Positions 1-7,508 of a DNA stretch of 42,157 bases are shown here, in pieces. The first letter of the stretch is position 1, and every line of letters starts with the position of its first letter. The notes beneath the pieces are model-generated. The model did no database searches. It was not told where the DNA came from and saw only the letters and a list, made by a program, of their open reading frames with translations. This DNA is from Methanobacteriota archaeon (GTDB lineage: Archaea > Thermoplasmatota > Poseidoniia > Poseidoniales > Poseidoniaceae). Position numbers and translations under genes: made by a program. The DNA lies in contig PAJN01000040.1 in the NCBI GenBank assembly GCA_002710205.1, positions 29,688-71,844 of the forward strand, written 5' to 3'.

Positions 1-2139
1 GGCTACTTTTCCACTCTCATCGATATTCACTGTGACTTCGTATGAATCACCGCTTCTAGAGAAGAAACCATGGAGGTTTTCAATTGTTTTTTCGTTCAGC
101 AAACGAGATGCGGTGCTTCTGTCGAACCAACGACCACTTGCATCTTTCCACATAACAAATGAACATCCCTTGTCACGACCTTCGTTACTATCGCAAATGT
201 ATGACAAAATAGTCTCGCCAACATCGGAACCGCATAATGGGCATGCACCCAGTGAATCTTGAGATTCATATAATTTTGAGCGGTCATGGTCACGGATTCT
301 GTCTACCATTTCTTGAACTCGATTTCTTATCTCTGACATGTATGAATCCCTTTGGTTAGTTCCCTTCTGAACAGCATCAAGTTTCGATTCCATGTCTCCA
401 GTTAATTCGGCTGAAGTGATCCATTCAACCGGTATTCTTCTGAGCATATCAATCATTTTGATTCCGTGCGGCGTAGCTCTCAGTGAACCACCCTTGCCAC
501 GACCAATGAATTCTCTGGAAATTAATTTTTCAATCGTCTCTGCTCTAGTAGCAGGTGTCCCCAAACCCTTTCCTTTCATTGCAGCAGCTAAATCTTCATC
601 GTCGATTTTCTTACCTGCATGTTCCATTAATCTTAGAAGTCCTGCTTCCTTAAGTCGACCCGGAGGCTTCGTCTTTTCTTCTTTGAATTCATGTGAAGTG
701 ATAGTTGCTTGTCCTGGGTTTGCTGGAAGTGTGCCCCATCCTTCAGGGAGGTTTTGCTTCTTTGGTCTAACAGCGCGCCATCCGGGAGTGGATAGACTTC
801 GTGCTTCCTTCACGAAATTTTGACCTTGCTTACTTACTGTTCTTTTCTCAACCTTCCAAATGGATTCTGGATGGAAAGAAGCGAGGAATTGTCTTGCGAT
901 TAGATCGTACAATTTTGAAGCATCTGCACTAAGCCCCCCTGGAGGGATTTTCCCAGTTGGGATAATTGCATAGTGGTCAGATACTTTTGCATTATCGAAA
1001 TTTCGTTTAACATTCTTCAAACCATCATCTACCAATCTTTGTGAATGTGCATTCAATTTATCCTGCGCTCCCAATTGACGGATTGTTTTTGAAATCGATT
1101 CCATCATGTCTTCAGGAAGGAATCGTGAATCTGTTCTAGGATAGGTTGTAAGTTTGTGAGTGTCATACAATTCTTGGGCAACAGAAAGAGTGCGCCTTGC
1201 TGACCAAGACCACAGATTATTTGCTTCTCTTTGTAAGCTGGTTAAATCGAAATTAAGTGGAGGTTTTTCAGTAGCATTCCTGTCGGTTTGAGATACGGTA
1301 AAATCACCATCTGCTTCGAGAACACTTTCCAGCATTTCCTTTTCACTAGCCTCGATTATTCTGTGAGCTTTCAATTCCGGATTTTCCGGGTCATCCTTGT
1401 GTCCACTACGCTCCCACCTTGCGCTCCACTTAGCATCTCCACTCTCGAATTCAGCTTCAAGTTCCCAAAACGGCGCAGGGTTGTGTGCCAGAATCGAAAT
1501 TTCGTGATCGACTATCATGGCTAAGGTTGCAGTTTGAACACGTCCAAGGGACAGAGATTTCTTGTCATTACGACTTGTACGAAGAAATGTTGCAGCGACT
1601 CTTGAACCATTCATTCCGATAATCCAATCTGCTTCTGCTCTAGATACTGCAGCATCACGTAGGGGCTGGTAGTCTGATGATGATGCACGGTTATCCCAGG
1701 CAGATTGTATTGCATCATTGGTAAGAGATTGCAACCACATTCTAGTGGTTGGACATTTGACTTTAGCAAATTCCACAATTCTTCTGAAAATTAACTCTCC
1801 TTCTCTAGCAGCGTCACAAGCATTGACAACTTCGCTACAATCCTTTGATTTAATCATCTTTTTAATCGCAGTCAACTGTTTTCGGTTGTTACCTCTACCG
1901 GTAATTGGCTTTAGTTGAAAGTCATCAGGGATGAACGGTAATTTGTCGATGGACTTCCTCCAATTCTTGAAGGATTCATCATATTCTTCAGGTGTTTTTA
2001 ATTCCAGTAAATGGCCCACTGCCCAAGTTATCCATACTTCTTCAGATTCCCAATGGGTATCTTTCTTGGTTTTTACACCTAACACCTTTGCAATATCGGT
2101 CGCCACACTAGGCTTCTCAGCGATGACAACGACCGGCAT
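1..2139 (-). CDS. topB: DNA topoisomerase type IA, TopB/topoisomerase III-like (C-terminus cut by window edge)
   Basis: The frame is open from the ATG at 2139 to base 1, giving 713 residues without a stop; the C-terminus lies outside the window. Seen: an N-terminal Toprim fold with the catalytic glutamate in VIAEKPS (E8) and an acidic DAAREGE motif near residue 110; the active-site motif TTYPRTDSRF with the predicted catalytic tyrosine at Y333; and a four-cysteine zinc site (C633, C636, C649, C659). Family knowledge: type IA enzymes relax or decatenate DNA by cutting one strand through a 5'-phosphotyrosine bond. The motif spacing resembles topoisomerase III more than TopA or reverse gyrase, and no helicase domain is visible. 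A 20-base palindrome lies 56-75 bases upstream of the start. Confident in the family, less so in the TopA/TopB label. Confidence 0.9.
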   Translation of the reverse strand, partial: MPVVVIAEKPSVATDIAKVLGVKTKKDTHWESEEVWITWAVGHLLELKTPEEYDESFKNWRKSIDKLPFIPDDFQLKPITGRGNNRKQLTAIKKMIKSKDCSEVVNACDAAREGELIFRRIVEFAKVKCPTTRMWLQSLTNDAIQSAWDNRASSSDYQPLRDAAVSRAEADWIIGMNGSRVAATFLRTSRNDKKSLSLGRVQTATLAMIVDHEISILAHNPAPFWELEAEFESGDAKWSARWERSGHKDDPENPELKAHRIIEASEKEMLESVLEADGDFTVSQTDRNATEKPPLNFDLTSLQREANNLWSWSARRTLSVAQELYDTHKLTTYPRTDSRFLPEDMMESISKTIRQLGAQDKLNAHSQRLVDDGLKNVKRNFDNAKVSDHYAIIPTGKIPPGGLSADASKLYDLIARQFLASFHPESIWKVEKRTVSKQGQNFVKEARSLSTPGWRAVRPKKQNLPEGWGTLPANPGQATITSHEFKEEKTKPPGRLKEAGLLRLMEHAGKKIDDEDLAAAMKGKGLGTPATRAETIEKLISREFIGRGKGGSLRATPHGIKMIDMLRRIPVEWITSAELTGDMESKLDAVQKGTNQRDSYMSEIRNRVQEMVDRIRDHDRSKLYESQDSLGACPLCGSDVGETILSYICDSNEGRDKGCSFVMWKDASGRWFDRSTASRLLNEKTIENLHGFFSRSGDSYEVTVNIDESGKVA

Positions 2140-2194
2140 GATTTGGCGGGGGAAAATCGACGATACTTGAAGGCTCGGTTTTTCCGGTTTTCAA

Positions 2195-2214
2195 ACAGGT
2201 ACTATAGTACCTGT
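2195..2214. promoter_or_regulatory. Perfect 20-base palindrome upstream of the topoisomerase gene
   Basis: ACAGGTACTATAGTACCTGT is identical to its own reverse complement. It lies between the stop of the small minus-strand gene (2234) and the topoisomerase ATG (2139). It could be a dimeric repressor operator for the topoisomerase gene. It could also act as an 8-bp RNA hairpin with a UAUA loop followed by three U residues, ending the upstream transcript. The sequence does not decide between these. Confidence 0.45.
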
Positions 2215-2233
2215 AAAATTTCAGGGTATTTTT

Positions 2234-2611
2234 TTACGCCAAAAATTGTCCTCGCCGAACTTCTTCATTCCACTCTTCTTCTGCACCAGGACCTCCACAA
2301 CCAATACATCCCGGATATCCAGCTTCGAGAAGGTCTAACACCTGTTCAGAAAATTCGCTCCAGCCGCAATTTGGAACCCAGCAAATATCTAGAGGTGGTT
2401 CTAATCCACCAATTTGAGCAAGTCCAACAATTGCTAATTCCCCGTTTACGACCTTTGGTAGGTCTAACTTGGATGGTACATGGTCTGCAATCATCTGCAC
2501 GATTTCCCATGCATCCTTTTCCAAACCTTCCGGTACTGAAAGCGTGCATCCGTCTTCACGCAAAAATCTCCGTGCTGCTTCACGCAGAGATGGCCAGCGG
2601 GGGTCACTCAT
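2234..2611 (-). CDS. Small hypothetical protein with four C-terminal cysteines
   Basis: This 125-residue protein is not recognised. I chose the ATG at 2611; a GTG six codons further upstream (2629) is possible. The N-terminal half is helical and charged, with a stretch (SLREAARRFLREDG) like a small amphipathic helix. The C-terminal half has cysteines in DICW, PNCGW and GCIGCGG, which could form a zinc site although the spacing is irregular. It ends in a very acidic stretch, GAEEEWNEE. It lies upstream of and collinear with the topoisomerase gene and divergent from pyrD. The codon pattern and the lack of a competing frame suggest it is real. No function is proposed. Confidence 0.55.
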   Translation of the reverse strand: MSDPRWPSLREAARRFLREDGCTLSVPEGLEKDAWEIVQMIADHVPSKLDLPKVVNGELAIVGLAQIGGLEPPLDICWVPNCGWSEFSEQVLDLLEAGYPGCIGCGGPGAEEEWNEEVRRGQFLA

Positions 2612-2665
2612 GTCCACATTGCGGTCCACAACAGGGCAAGATTTGAAGGATGCCCTTCACGAGGG

Positions 2666-3739
2666 ATGGTCATGGGCCTAGGCTATTCACTACTCGTGCG
2701 CCCATTTCTGGCGCTGATGGATAGTGAGAAGGCCCATCGACGCGCTATACTCGGTCTTAGGATAACTTCGTTCACAGTTTTCGGTAGAATGCTGCTTAGA
2801 GTGCTTTACCGTCCACGAAATGTAGAATCTGAAACCTTTGGTATGAACTTTTCAAATCCTTTGGGTTTGGCAGCGGGCATGGACAAAAAAGCTGAAGCAA
2901 TGAGGGGTTGGGAAACATTAGGATTCGGTTTCATTGAAGTTGGGGGCATCACAGAACATGAGCAGGATGGCAATCCTAAACCCAGGATGTTTAGGTCCTC
3001 TAAGCATGATGCATTGATCAATAGAATGGGATTCAATAATCCCGGTAGTGCGAAGATGGCTTTACACTTGTCAAAATGCCGTAAACCTTCCATACCTCTA
3101 TTCCTGAATGTTGGTAAATCAAAAGTTACTAGTTTAGAAGATGCACATCTGGATTATGCAAAGACAGTTGAACTCTGCGGTCCTTATGTCGATGGTTTTG
3201 TCATTAATGTGTCTTCACCCAACACTCCTAATCTTCGAGAATTGCAAAAGGATGAAGATTTAGCTAGAATTATTGAAGCAGTGCAGGAGCATTCAGGTGA
3301 TAAACCAGTATTGGTAAAAATAGCTCCAGACCTTGAAGACATGCAAATTAAATCGATAGTAGATACCTCCCGCAGTCTTGGATGTGCAGGAATCGTGGCA
3401 ACCAATACTACGATTTCTCGACCTGATGAAAGCCCGATTATGTCTGAGAATGGCGGGCTGTCAGGGCGACCTTTGAAATCACGTTCTACTGAAGTTATCA
3501 GGCTTATTGCTGATCACACAGATGGTAACTGGCCTATTATCGGCGTTGGCGGTATTGCGAATTCCGAAGATGCATGGGAGAAGATAGCAAATGGAGCCTC
3601 CTTGATCCAAATTTATTCTTCGATGGTATTCAATGGTGCATCTGTGATTAAAGACATCGTAAATGGCCTAGATAGAAAACTCAAGTCTAAAGGTCTGACA
3701 AACTTACACGAAGCAATTGGAATTGCTAGAGGTGATTAA
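2666..3739 (+). CDS. pyrD: Dihydroorotate dehydrogenase, class 2 (quinone-linked)
   Basis: Oxidises dihydroorotate to orotate in pyrimidine synthesis using FMN. The class 2 type passes electrons to membrane quinone, and the N-terminal 50 residues here match its amphipathic membrane-docking extension. Seen: NPLGLAAGMDKKAE (64-77), NRMGFNNPG (119-127), NVSSPNTPNLREL with the predicted catalytic base Ser184, TNTT followed by SGRPLKSRST, and the FMN-phosphate loop IIGVGGI. The length of 357 residues is normal for class 2. The ATG at 2666 abuts the Shine-Dalgarno-like GAGGG, so the in-frame ATG at 2672 may be the true start. The next gene begins in the same frame directly after the stop codon. Ser rather than Cys as the base supports class 2 over class 1. 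Confidence 0.95.
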   Translation: MVMGLGYSLLVRPFLALMDSEKAHRRAILGLRITSFTVFGRMLLRVLYRPRNVESETFGMNFSNPLGLAAGMDKKAEAMRGWETLGFGFIEVGGITEHEQDGNPKPRMFRSSKHDALINRMGFNNPGSAKMALHLSKCRKPSIPLFLNVGKSKVTSLEDAHLDYAKTVELCGPYVDGFVINVSSPNTPNLRELQKDEDLARIIEAVQEHSGDKPVLVKIAPDLEDMQIKSIVDTSRSLGCAGIVATNTTISRPDESPIMSENGGLSGRPLKSRSTEVIRLIADHTDGNWPIIGVGGIANSEDAWEKIANGASLIQIYSSMVFNGASVIKDIVNGLDRKLKSKGLTNLHEAIGIARGD

Positions 3740-4129
3740 TTGCTGACTCATCGTTCGAGATTATTGATAATCGGTGCTGTACTTACATTAGCATTGGCCG
3801 CTACTTTGCTGATAAATACGCCTGAAGCCACTCGAACAGTTGATGAGGTAATGGAAGACCCAGAAAGCCTTGAAGGCCGTCAAATCGCTATCAGAGGCGA
3901 AGTTTTGGATGGTTCGATTGATAACACAACCTCAACTTTTATTCTCCACGGTGTAGATCAACAAATTATCATTGATTTTAGTGATGCTTCAGTTTCAAAT
4001 GGATTAGACGATAACAGGACTGTGTACGCAGAAGGAATTCTGGTAGAAAAGAATGGAAATTGGGTCTTTGAAGCTGACATAATCAAGACAAGTTGTCCTT
4101 CAAAGTATGAAGAAGCAAGTGAAGAATAA
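3740..4129 (+). CDS. ccmE: CcmE-like haem chaperone with CxxxY motif
   Basis: In cytochrome c maturation system I, CcmE binds haem covalently on the outer face of the membrane and hands it to apocytochromes. Seen: 129 residues with one N-terminal membrane anchor (residues 8-26), an OB-fold-like beta domain containing GRQIAIRGEVLDG and TVYAEGILVEKNG, and a C-terminal CPSKY (C119-Y123). In most bacteria the haem-binding motif is HxxxY; a CxxxY version is known from Desulfovibrio and archaea, and this fits it. The start is TTG, immediately after the pyrD stop and in the same frame, preceded by AGAGGTGAT, a full archaeal Shine-Dalgarno. No other ccm gene is in the window. It could alternatively be an OB-fold protein outside the Ccm system. 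Confidence 0.75.
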   Translation: MLTHRSRLLIIGAVLTLALAATLLINTPEATRTVDEVMEDPESLEGRQIAIRGEVLDGSIDNTTSTFILHGVDQQIIIDFSDASVSNGLDDNRTVYAEGILVEKNGNWVFEADIIKTSCPSKYEEASEE

Positions 4130-4132
4130 CCT

Positions 4133-4455
4133 ACGGTGGGTTCAAAATAGACGATGGTAACGGGCCGTTGGGATAGGAGGGGAGTTTGCGTGCCCTCTTC
4201 CGCAAATCGCAAATGGCGGTCCGAAAGCCAAGGGGCGGCTCAGCCGGCCCATGGGTTTCCATAGGCGGACGTCGATGTCTCGCCCCCACGTGACCCGGGT
4301 GTCATGAACCGAAACCGGAAGGAGTCGGGAACTGAATAACCGGGGGAACAGGTCAGGCCGGGAACGGAGCAGCCCTACCTGGGGCCATGGGTGCCGTGGG
4401 GAAACGGGACGGAGGAAGCCTGTGGATTAGGCTCATGGGTACGAGGGTCCACCTT
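4133..4455 (+). ncRNA. ffs: Signal recognition particle 7S RNA
   Basis: The diagnostic part is the helix 8 tip at about 4347-4374: CAGGTCAGG, then CCG closing a GGAA tetraloop (4361-4364), then CGG and AGCAGCC. This is the conserved SRP54-binding symmetric loop also found in bacterial 4.5S RNA. The 5' end (GGTGGG near 4135) can pair with TCCACC near 4448-4453, as in the terminal helix of archaeal 7S RNA, giving about 320 nt, a normal archaeal length. The stretch is GC-rich compared with its neighbours. Ends are estimated from this pairing. It fills the stretch between ccmE and the next gene. Confidence 0.9.
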
Positions 4456-4493
4456 TGGAGTTCCCACCTGCTTTCATACAAAATATTGTAAAA

Positions 4494-4500
4494 GAATATA
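4494..4500 (+). promoter_or_regulatory. Putative TATA box for the ABA4-like gene
   Basis: GAATATA lies about 27 bases upstream of the ATG at 4525, which predicts a leaderless transcript starting at or next to that ATG. A second AT-rich stretch, AAAATATTGT, sits just upstream (4480-4489). The assignment rests on position and composition only. Confidence 0.3.
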
Positions 4501-4524
4501 GTGAATTCGCTACGAGGCATGAAC

Positions 4525-4986
4525 ATGGATTTGATGACGGCGACTTTCTGGTTCTCTTCAATTTTCATATTTCCACTGTGGGTAATGATGTGGTTTCTTC
4601 CAAAGCATGATGTCACTCGCAAATACGTAGGAGATGTCAGAATATGTGCATTCCCATTAATTGCCTCATATGCTCTTCTACTTATTCCAAATGCAATGGA
4701 TGTACTCGTCACATTGGGGTCACAGATGCCCACTACAGATATCGTGATTGAACTGTTTAGTGATGACCAGATGATTATTCTGGCATGGCTTCATTTCTTA
4801 GTTATGGATACCTTCATTGGAAGGTATATTTGGATGCGTATGCTTGCTGCTGAAAGGCCAATTCAAGTGTCGATGCCGATTTTGGTAATGTGTATGATGA
4901 TGGGTCCGATAGGCCTACTTGCTGGCATACTTGCTACCCTAGATGTCGAAGACGACATCTCCGTACCATCCAGGGCCATCGAATGA
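4525..4986 (+). CDS. ABA4-like (DUF4281-type) integral membrane protein
   Basis: A 153-residue protein with about four membrane segments (roughly residues 5-25, 45-65, 85-105 and 120-140). The motif LAWLHFLVMDTFIGRYIW in the third segment and GPIGLLAGIL in the fourth match the pattern of the ABA4-like family, named after a plant protein needed for neoxanthin formation. Prokaryotic members have no settled function; a role in carotenoid metabolism is only inference. I chose the ATG at 4525 because a TATA-like box sits 25-30 bases upstream; GTG 4501 and ATG 4519 are in frame. Its last 48 bases overlap the convergent archease gene. It directly follows the SRP RNA but shares no evident function with it. 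Confidence 0.6.
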   Translation: MDLMTATFWFSSIFIFPLWVMMWFLPKHDVTRKYVGDVRICAFPLIASYALLLIPNAMDVLVTLGSQMPTTDIVIELFSDDQMIILAWLHFLVMDTFIGRYIWMRMLAAERPIQVSMPILVMCMMMGPIGLLAGILATLDVEDDISVPSRAIE

Positions 4987-5406
4987 AGGAACACTATCCC
5001 AATCAGAGGGTATGGTTTCTCCATGCTCAACATTTCTAAATGCAAATTCATGAGTTGTAACTGCCTTAATCTCTATTTCAAATTCAACATCTTCTTTGGA
5101 TACAAATGATACTTGTGCTTCTATCAATCCATCTTTGATCATAGGTTGGCATTCCAGTAGAAATTCATCATGAACTTCGCACCTGTATAGTACTTCATCT
5201 AACCATTTCACAACTAAAATATCAATGTCTCCATCGTGTGAAACTTCCCACCTAGCTGTTTTTCTTGTTAACGAATTCAAGTCTTGATTACTAGCCAATA
5301 AAATCGATTGCATCCCAATTGTCATCTCTTTGAGCAGATCATTGGCATTTTTCCCAAATGCACGTATACCTATATCGGCAGTTGTGGGTCTAACCCAGTA
5401 ACTCAA
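4939..5406 (-). CDS. Archease, RtcB tRNA ligase activator
   Basis: Archease helps the RNA ligase RtcB load GMP and turn over during joining of tRNA halves. Seen: near the N-terminus RPTTADIGIRAFGKNANDL, matching the HTADIG motif of the family with the metal-binding aspartate kept; the central VVKWLDEVLYRCEV; EIKAVTTHEF; and the typical last strand GDVVFDI at the extreme C-terminus. The 155 residues are close to the family's usual 140. The start is most likely TTG at 5406, four bases after the stop of the upstream kinase gene and preceded by AGAGGTGAT; an ATG at 5448 would extend into that gene. RtcB itself is not in the window, but the splicing endonuclease is 2 kb away. Confidence 0.85.
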   Translation of the reverse strand: MSYWVRPTTADIGIRAFGKNANDLLKEMTIGMQSILLASNQDLNSLTRKTARWEVSHDGDIDILVVKWLDEVLYRCEVHDEFLLECQPMIKDGLIEAQVSFVSKEDVEFEIEIKAVTTHEFAFRNVEHGETIPSDWDSVPSFDGPGWYGDVVFDI

Positions 5407-5410
5407 GATA

Positions 5411-6463
5411 TCACCTCTGAGAAATTTGTAAACTCCAAGCGACTTCACCCAAGCGATTTGCTAGATCATCACTGGTCAACGTGAAGTTTTGTGTGCCGCT
5501 CATAATACACTCACATGCAGCATTAGCCAAATGTGCAATATCAGTAACTTCAAGTCCGAGGTTTACTCCTGCAGCTACTGCTACAGCCGCAGCATCAATA
5601 ATTCCGATTGCACCACGAGGTTCAGCCAATGTACATGGGGAAGAGATTACTTGCTCATCGCTAGTGTATATTGTTACTCCATTTTCTCCTTGTAATACAA
5701 CTAGATTATTCCAGTCATTTTCTTTGATTAACATCTTCGCTGCATCCGACGAGTCGCTACATGCCAATCTTTTAGCCATCAAATCTAGACCTCTGGTTTG
5801 GAAAATAACCCAGTCAGCACCGGCAGTTCGATGTAATCCAGTCAGCTTTGGATCGCAGATTACTGGAACTCCTGCAACCTTTGCAGCATTAATTAATCTA
5901 GCAGCGCCTTCATCAGTAACGACTCCTTGTCCGTAATCAGATATTACTAGAACGTCTGCTGTTGAAATTCTTGAAACTGCTTGGTCGATAATTGATGTGT
6001 GAGCCTCAGAATTAATCGGTGTATCATCTTCAATATCCCATCTCAGGAGTAGTTGTTGGCTTGAAATAAGATATTCTCTTCCGGCAATCATCCTAGTCTT
6101 TACAGTTGTAACTCTGTCTTCGATTATTGCTATTCCATCACACTCAACTTTTTCTTCTTCAAGAGCCTCGAGTATATTTCCTCCAGCTTGGTCATCTCCT
6201 ATGACTCCGAACAAAATTGCATCCAATCCAATATTTTCTAATCCCCTAGCAACGTGTGCTGCTGCTCCTACATCTTCATACCGTTCAGTTTCTTTTAGAA
6301 CTGGAACTGGAGCACGTGAATTTAGATTGTTTGCATAACCATGAATGTACCTATCGAGCATGATATCTCCTACTAAGACGACATCACCTGACATGCTCTT
6401 AATCTGAGTTTGTAAATTGATTAATCTGTCATGAATATCATGTTCTACATCACTCATTCCCAT
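5411..6463 (-). CDS. PfkB-family sugar kinase, RfaE/HldE kinase-domain-like, altered active-site motif
   Basis: The 350 residues align by eye with the kinase half of RfaE/HldE, which phosphorylates heptose 7-phosphate. Seen: GDIMLDRYIHG and SRAPVPVLK near residues 32-57, GAAAHVARGLENIG (66-79), ISDYGQGVVTDEGA (174-187) and CDPKLTG (203-209). The normal C-terminal signature GAGD, which holds the anion hole and catalytic base, is replaced by GAIGIIDAAA (284-293). The aspartate is kept but displaced by three residues. No nucleotidyltransferase domain is attached. The enzyme may act on a different substrate or be inactive. Both ATGs (6463, 6457) follow a GAGGGAT ribosome-binding site. The downstream archease gene starts four bases after the stop, so the two are probably co-translated. 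Confidence 0.75.
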   Translation of the reverse strand: MGMSDVEHDIHDRLINLQTQIKSMSGDVVLVGDIMLDRYIHGYANNLNSRAPVPVLKETERYEDVGAAAHVARGLENIGLDAILFGVIGDDQAGGNILEALEEEKVECDGIAIIEDRVTTVKTRMIAGREYLISSQQLLLRWDIEDDTPINSEAHTSIIDQAVSRISTADVLVISDYGQGVVTDEGAARLINAAKVAGVPVICDPKLTGLHRTAGADWVIFQTRGLDLMAKRLACSDSSDAAKMLIKENDWNNLVVLQGENGVTIYTSDEQVISSPCTLAEPRGAIGIIDAAAVAVAAGVNLGLEVTDIAHLANAACECIMSGTQNFTLTSDDLANRLGEVAWSLQISQR

Positions 6464-6475
6464 AAAAATCCCTCA

Positions 6476-7447
6476 TTATTCCTCTTTTCGTTCATCCCTA
6501 TCAAGTAATTCAGCCAATAAACTAGCATGTTTCGAATCAGAAATTCCAAGATTTTTCCTCAGCGTATTAAGCATTGCAGCCTCATCTGGCGTAATCATGC
6601 CATCCTCAAGGGCCGTGATCAATGTTGCTCGATATGTTGTTGTTGCCTCATCCAAAATAGGGTCTGCTCTGGCTTCTTCCAACAATCGCTCGTGAGTCTC
6701 CATATCGATTCCAAAAGCCTTCCTCATTGTGGCTAGCAGCGCAATTTCATCCTCTACTATTTCACCATCAATTAGCGCTTGTCTTAGCATATCTCGGTAT
6801 ACGTCCTCTGGAGGAGGTGCGTTTTGAGCGCGTCTTGCTTCATCAGATAATCTTCCAACTCTTTCAGGATGCATTCCTAGGAAAGTAACGACTTCTGTGA
6901 TTAGTTGCTGTTCATCTTTGGTAATCTTGCCATCTTCCCAAGCCCTAGCAAACATTCTCCTAACCAGATTCTCTCCAGCTTGTGCATCTAGTGATGCAGT
7001 ACCTTCAGGGTTTGAAACCGGGGAGATAACTCGATTTTCATGGAATACAAGACCTTCATCAAGGTAGGAGAGTAGATCCAGAGTCATCTGTCCTCCTTTC
7101 CTGAGTGTGTTTAGTGCAACTTTTTCTCCGTTCTTGAATACTAACTCAGCTAGTATTCTGTCTCTCAAATCCCCTGCTCTAATTCTACCTTTTGGGGTTA
7201 ATCCATAGACGCGTCTTCGCTGTTTAGCACCAGGGACGTGACGTTGTCCAGTAGTTAGCTCGTCGCTCTTTTCTAGTCGCTTTAGAGTTCTTGGAACGTG
7301 TTTCCTTTGTACATGTACTGCTGCTGAAATTCCAGCTTGTGTAACTGCAAAAGGAGCCTCCCACTGACCTTCTGGAAGTGGGTTGTCGAATAGATGCAGA
7401 AGAGTACGCTCTTCGGTAGTCATCGTTCCTAGATAACCGTCGACCAT
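6476..7447 (-). CDS. Winged-helix protein with three TerB-like DGxIxxDE repeats
   Basis: Residues 10-95 look like a MarR-type winged helix-turn-helix: the helix pair AVTQAGISAAVHVQRKHVPR is followed by a wing rich in Arg and Lys (AKQRRRVYGLTPKGR). Residues 161-315 hold three copies of a helical unit of about 45 residues (161-206, 217-260, 272-315). Each contains the acidic motif DG-hydrophobic-I/V-xx-DE and then a GI/GM turn and a His-containing helix. These resemble TerB or EF-hand-like helical repeats; the acidic loops might bind a divalent metal. The ATG at 7447 has a good GGGAGGAG ribosome-binding site; an ATG at 7423 is possible. It is divergent from endA and collinear with the kinase and archease genes. 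A DNA-binding sensor is plausible; ligand and targets are unknown. Confidence 0.6.
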   Translation of the reverse strand: MVDGYLGTMTTEERTLLHLFDNPLPEGQWEAPFAVTQAGISAAVHVQRKHVPRTLKRLEKSDELTTGQRHVPGAKQRRRVYGLTPKGRIRAGDLRDRILAELVFKNGEKVALNTLRKGGQMTLDLLSYLDEGLVFHENRVISPVSNPEGTASLDAQAGENLVRRMFARAWEDGKITKDEQQLITEVVTFLGMHPERVGRLSDEARRAQNAPPPEDVYRDMLRQALIDGEIVEDEIALLATMRKAFGIDMETHERLLEEARADPILDEATTTYRATLITALEDGMITPDEAAMLNTLRKNLGISDSKHASLLAELLDRDERKEE

Positions 7448-7480
7448 ACTCCTCCCTAGTGTGCCTACAGAGGGGGAGGC

Positions 7481-7487
7481 ACATAAG
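7481..7487 (+). promoter_or_regulatory. Putative TATA box for endA
   Basis: ACATAAG is centred about 25 bases upstream of the ATG at 7509, the spacing expected for a leaderless archaeal transcript. This favours that ATG over the upstream in-frame GTG at 7461. The assignment is by position and composition only. Confidence 0.3.
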
Positions 7488-7508
7488 ACTGGTCACTATG
7501 CGCCTAAT

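Noticed and set aside
392-823. Long plus-strand open frame, 143 codons
   Set aside because: It lies opposite the topoisomerase gene, whose minus-strand frame has clear motifs along its whole length.
4133-4455. RNase P RNA as an alternative identity for the structured GC-rich stretch
   Set aside because: The GGAA-capped helix with the AGGTCAGG/AGCAGCC internal loop is diagnostic of SRP RNA.
4353-4733. Minus-strand open frame across the end of the SRP RNA and the ABA4-like gene
   Set aside because: The first part is antisense to a structured RNA and the rest opposes a gene with family motifs.
5481-5936. Plus-strand open frame, 151 codons
   Set aside because: Antisense to the PfkB-like kinase, which has recognisable motifs in the other strand.
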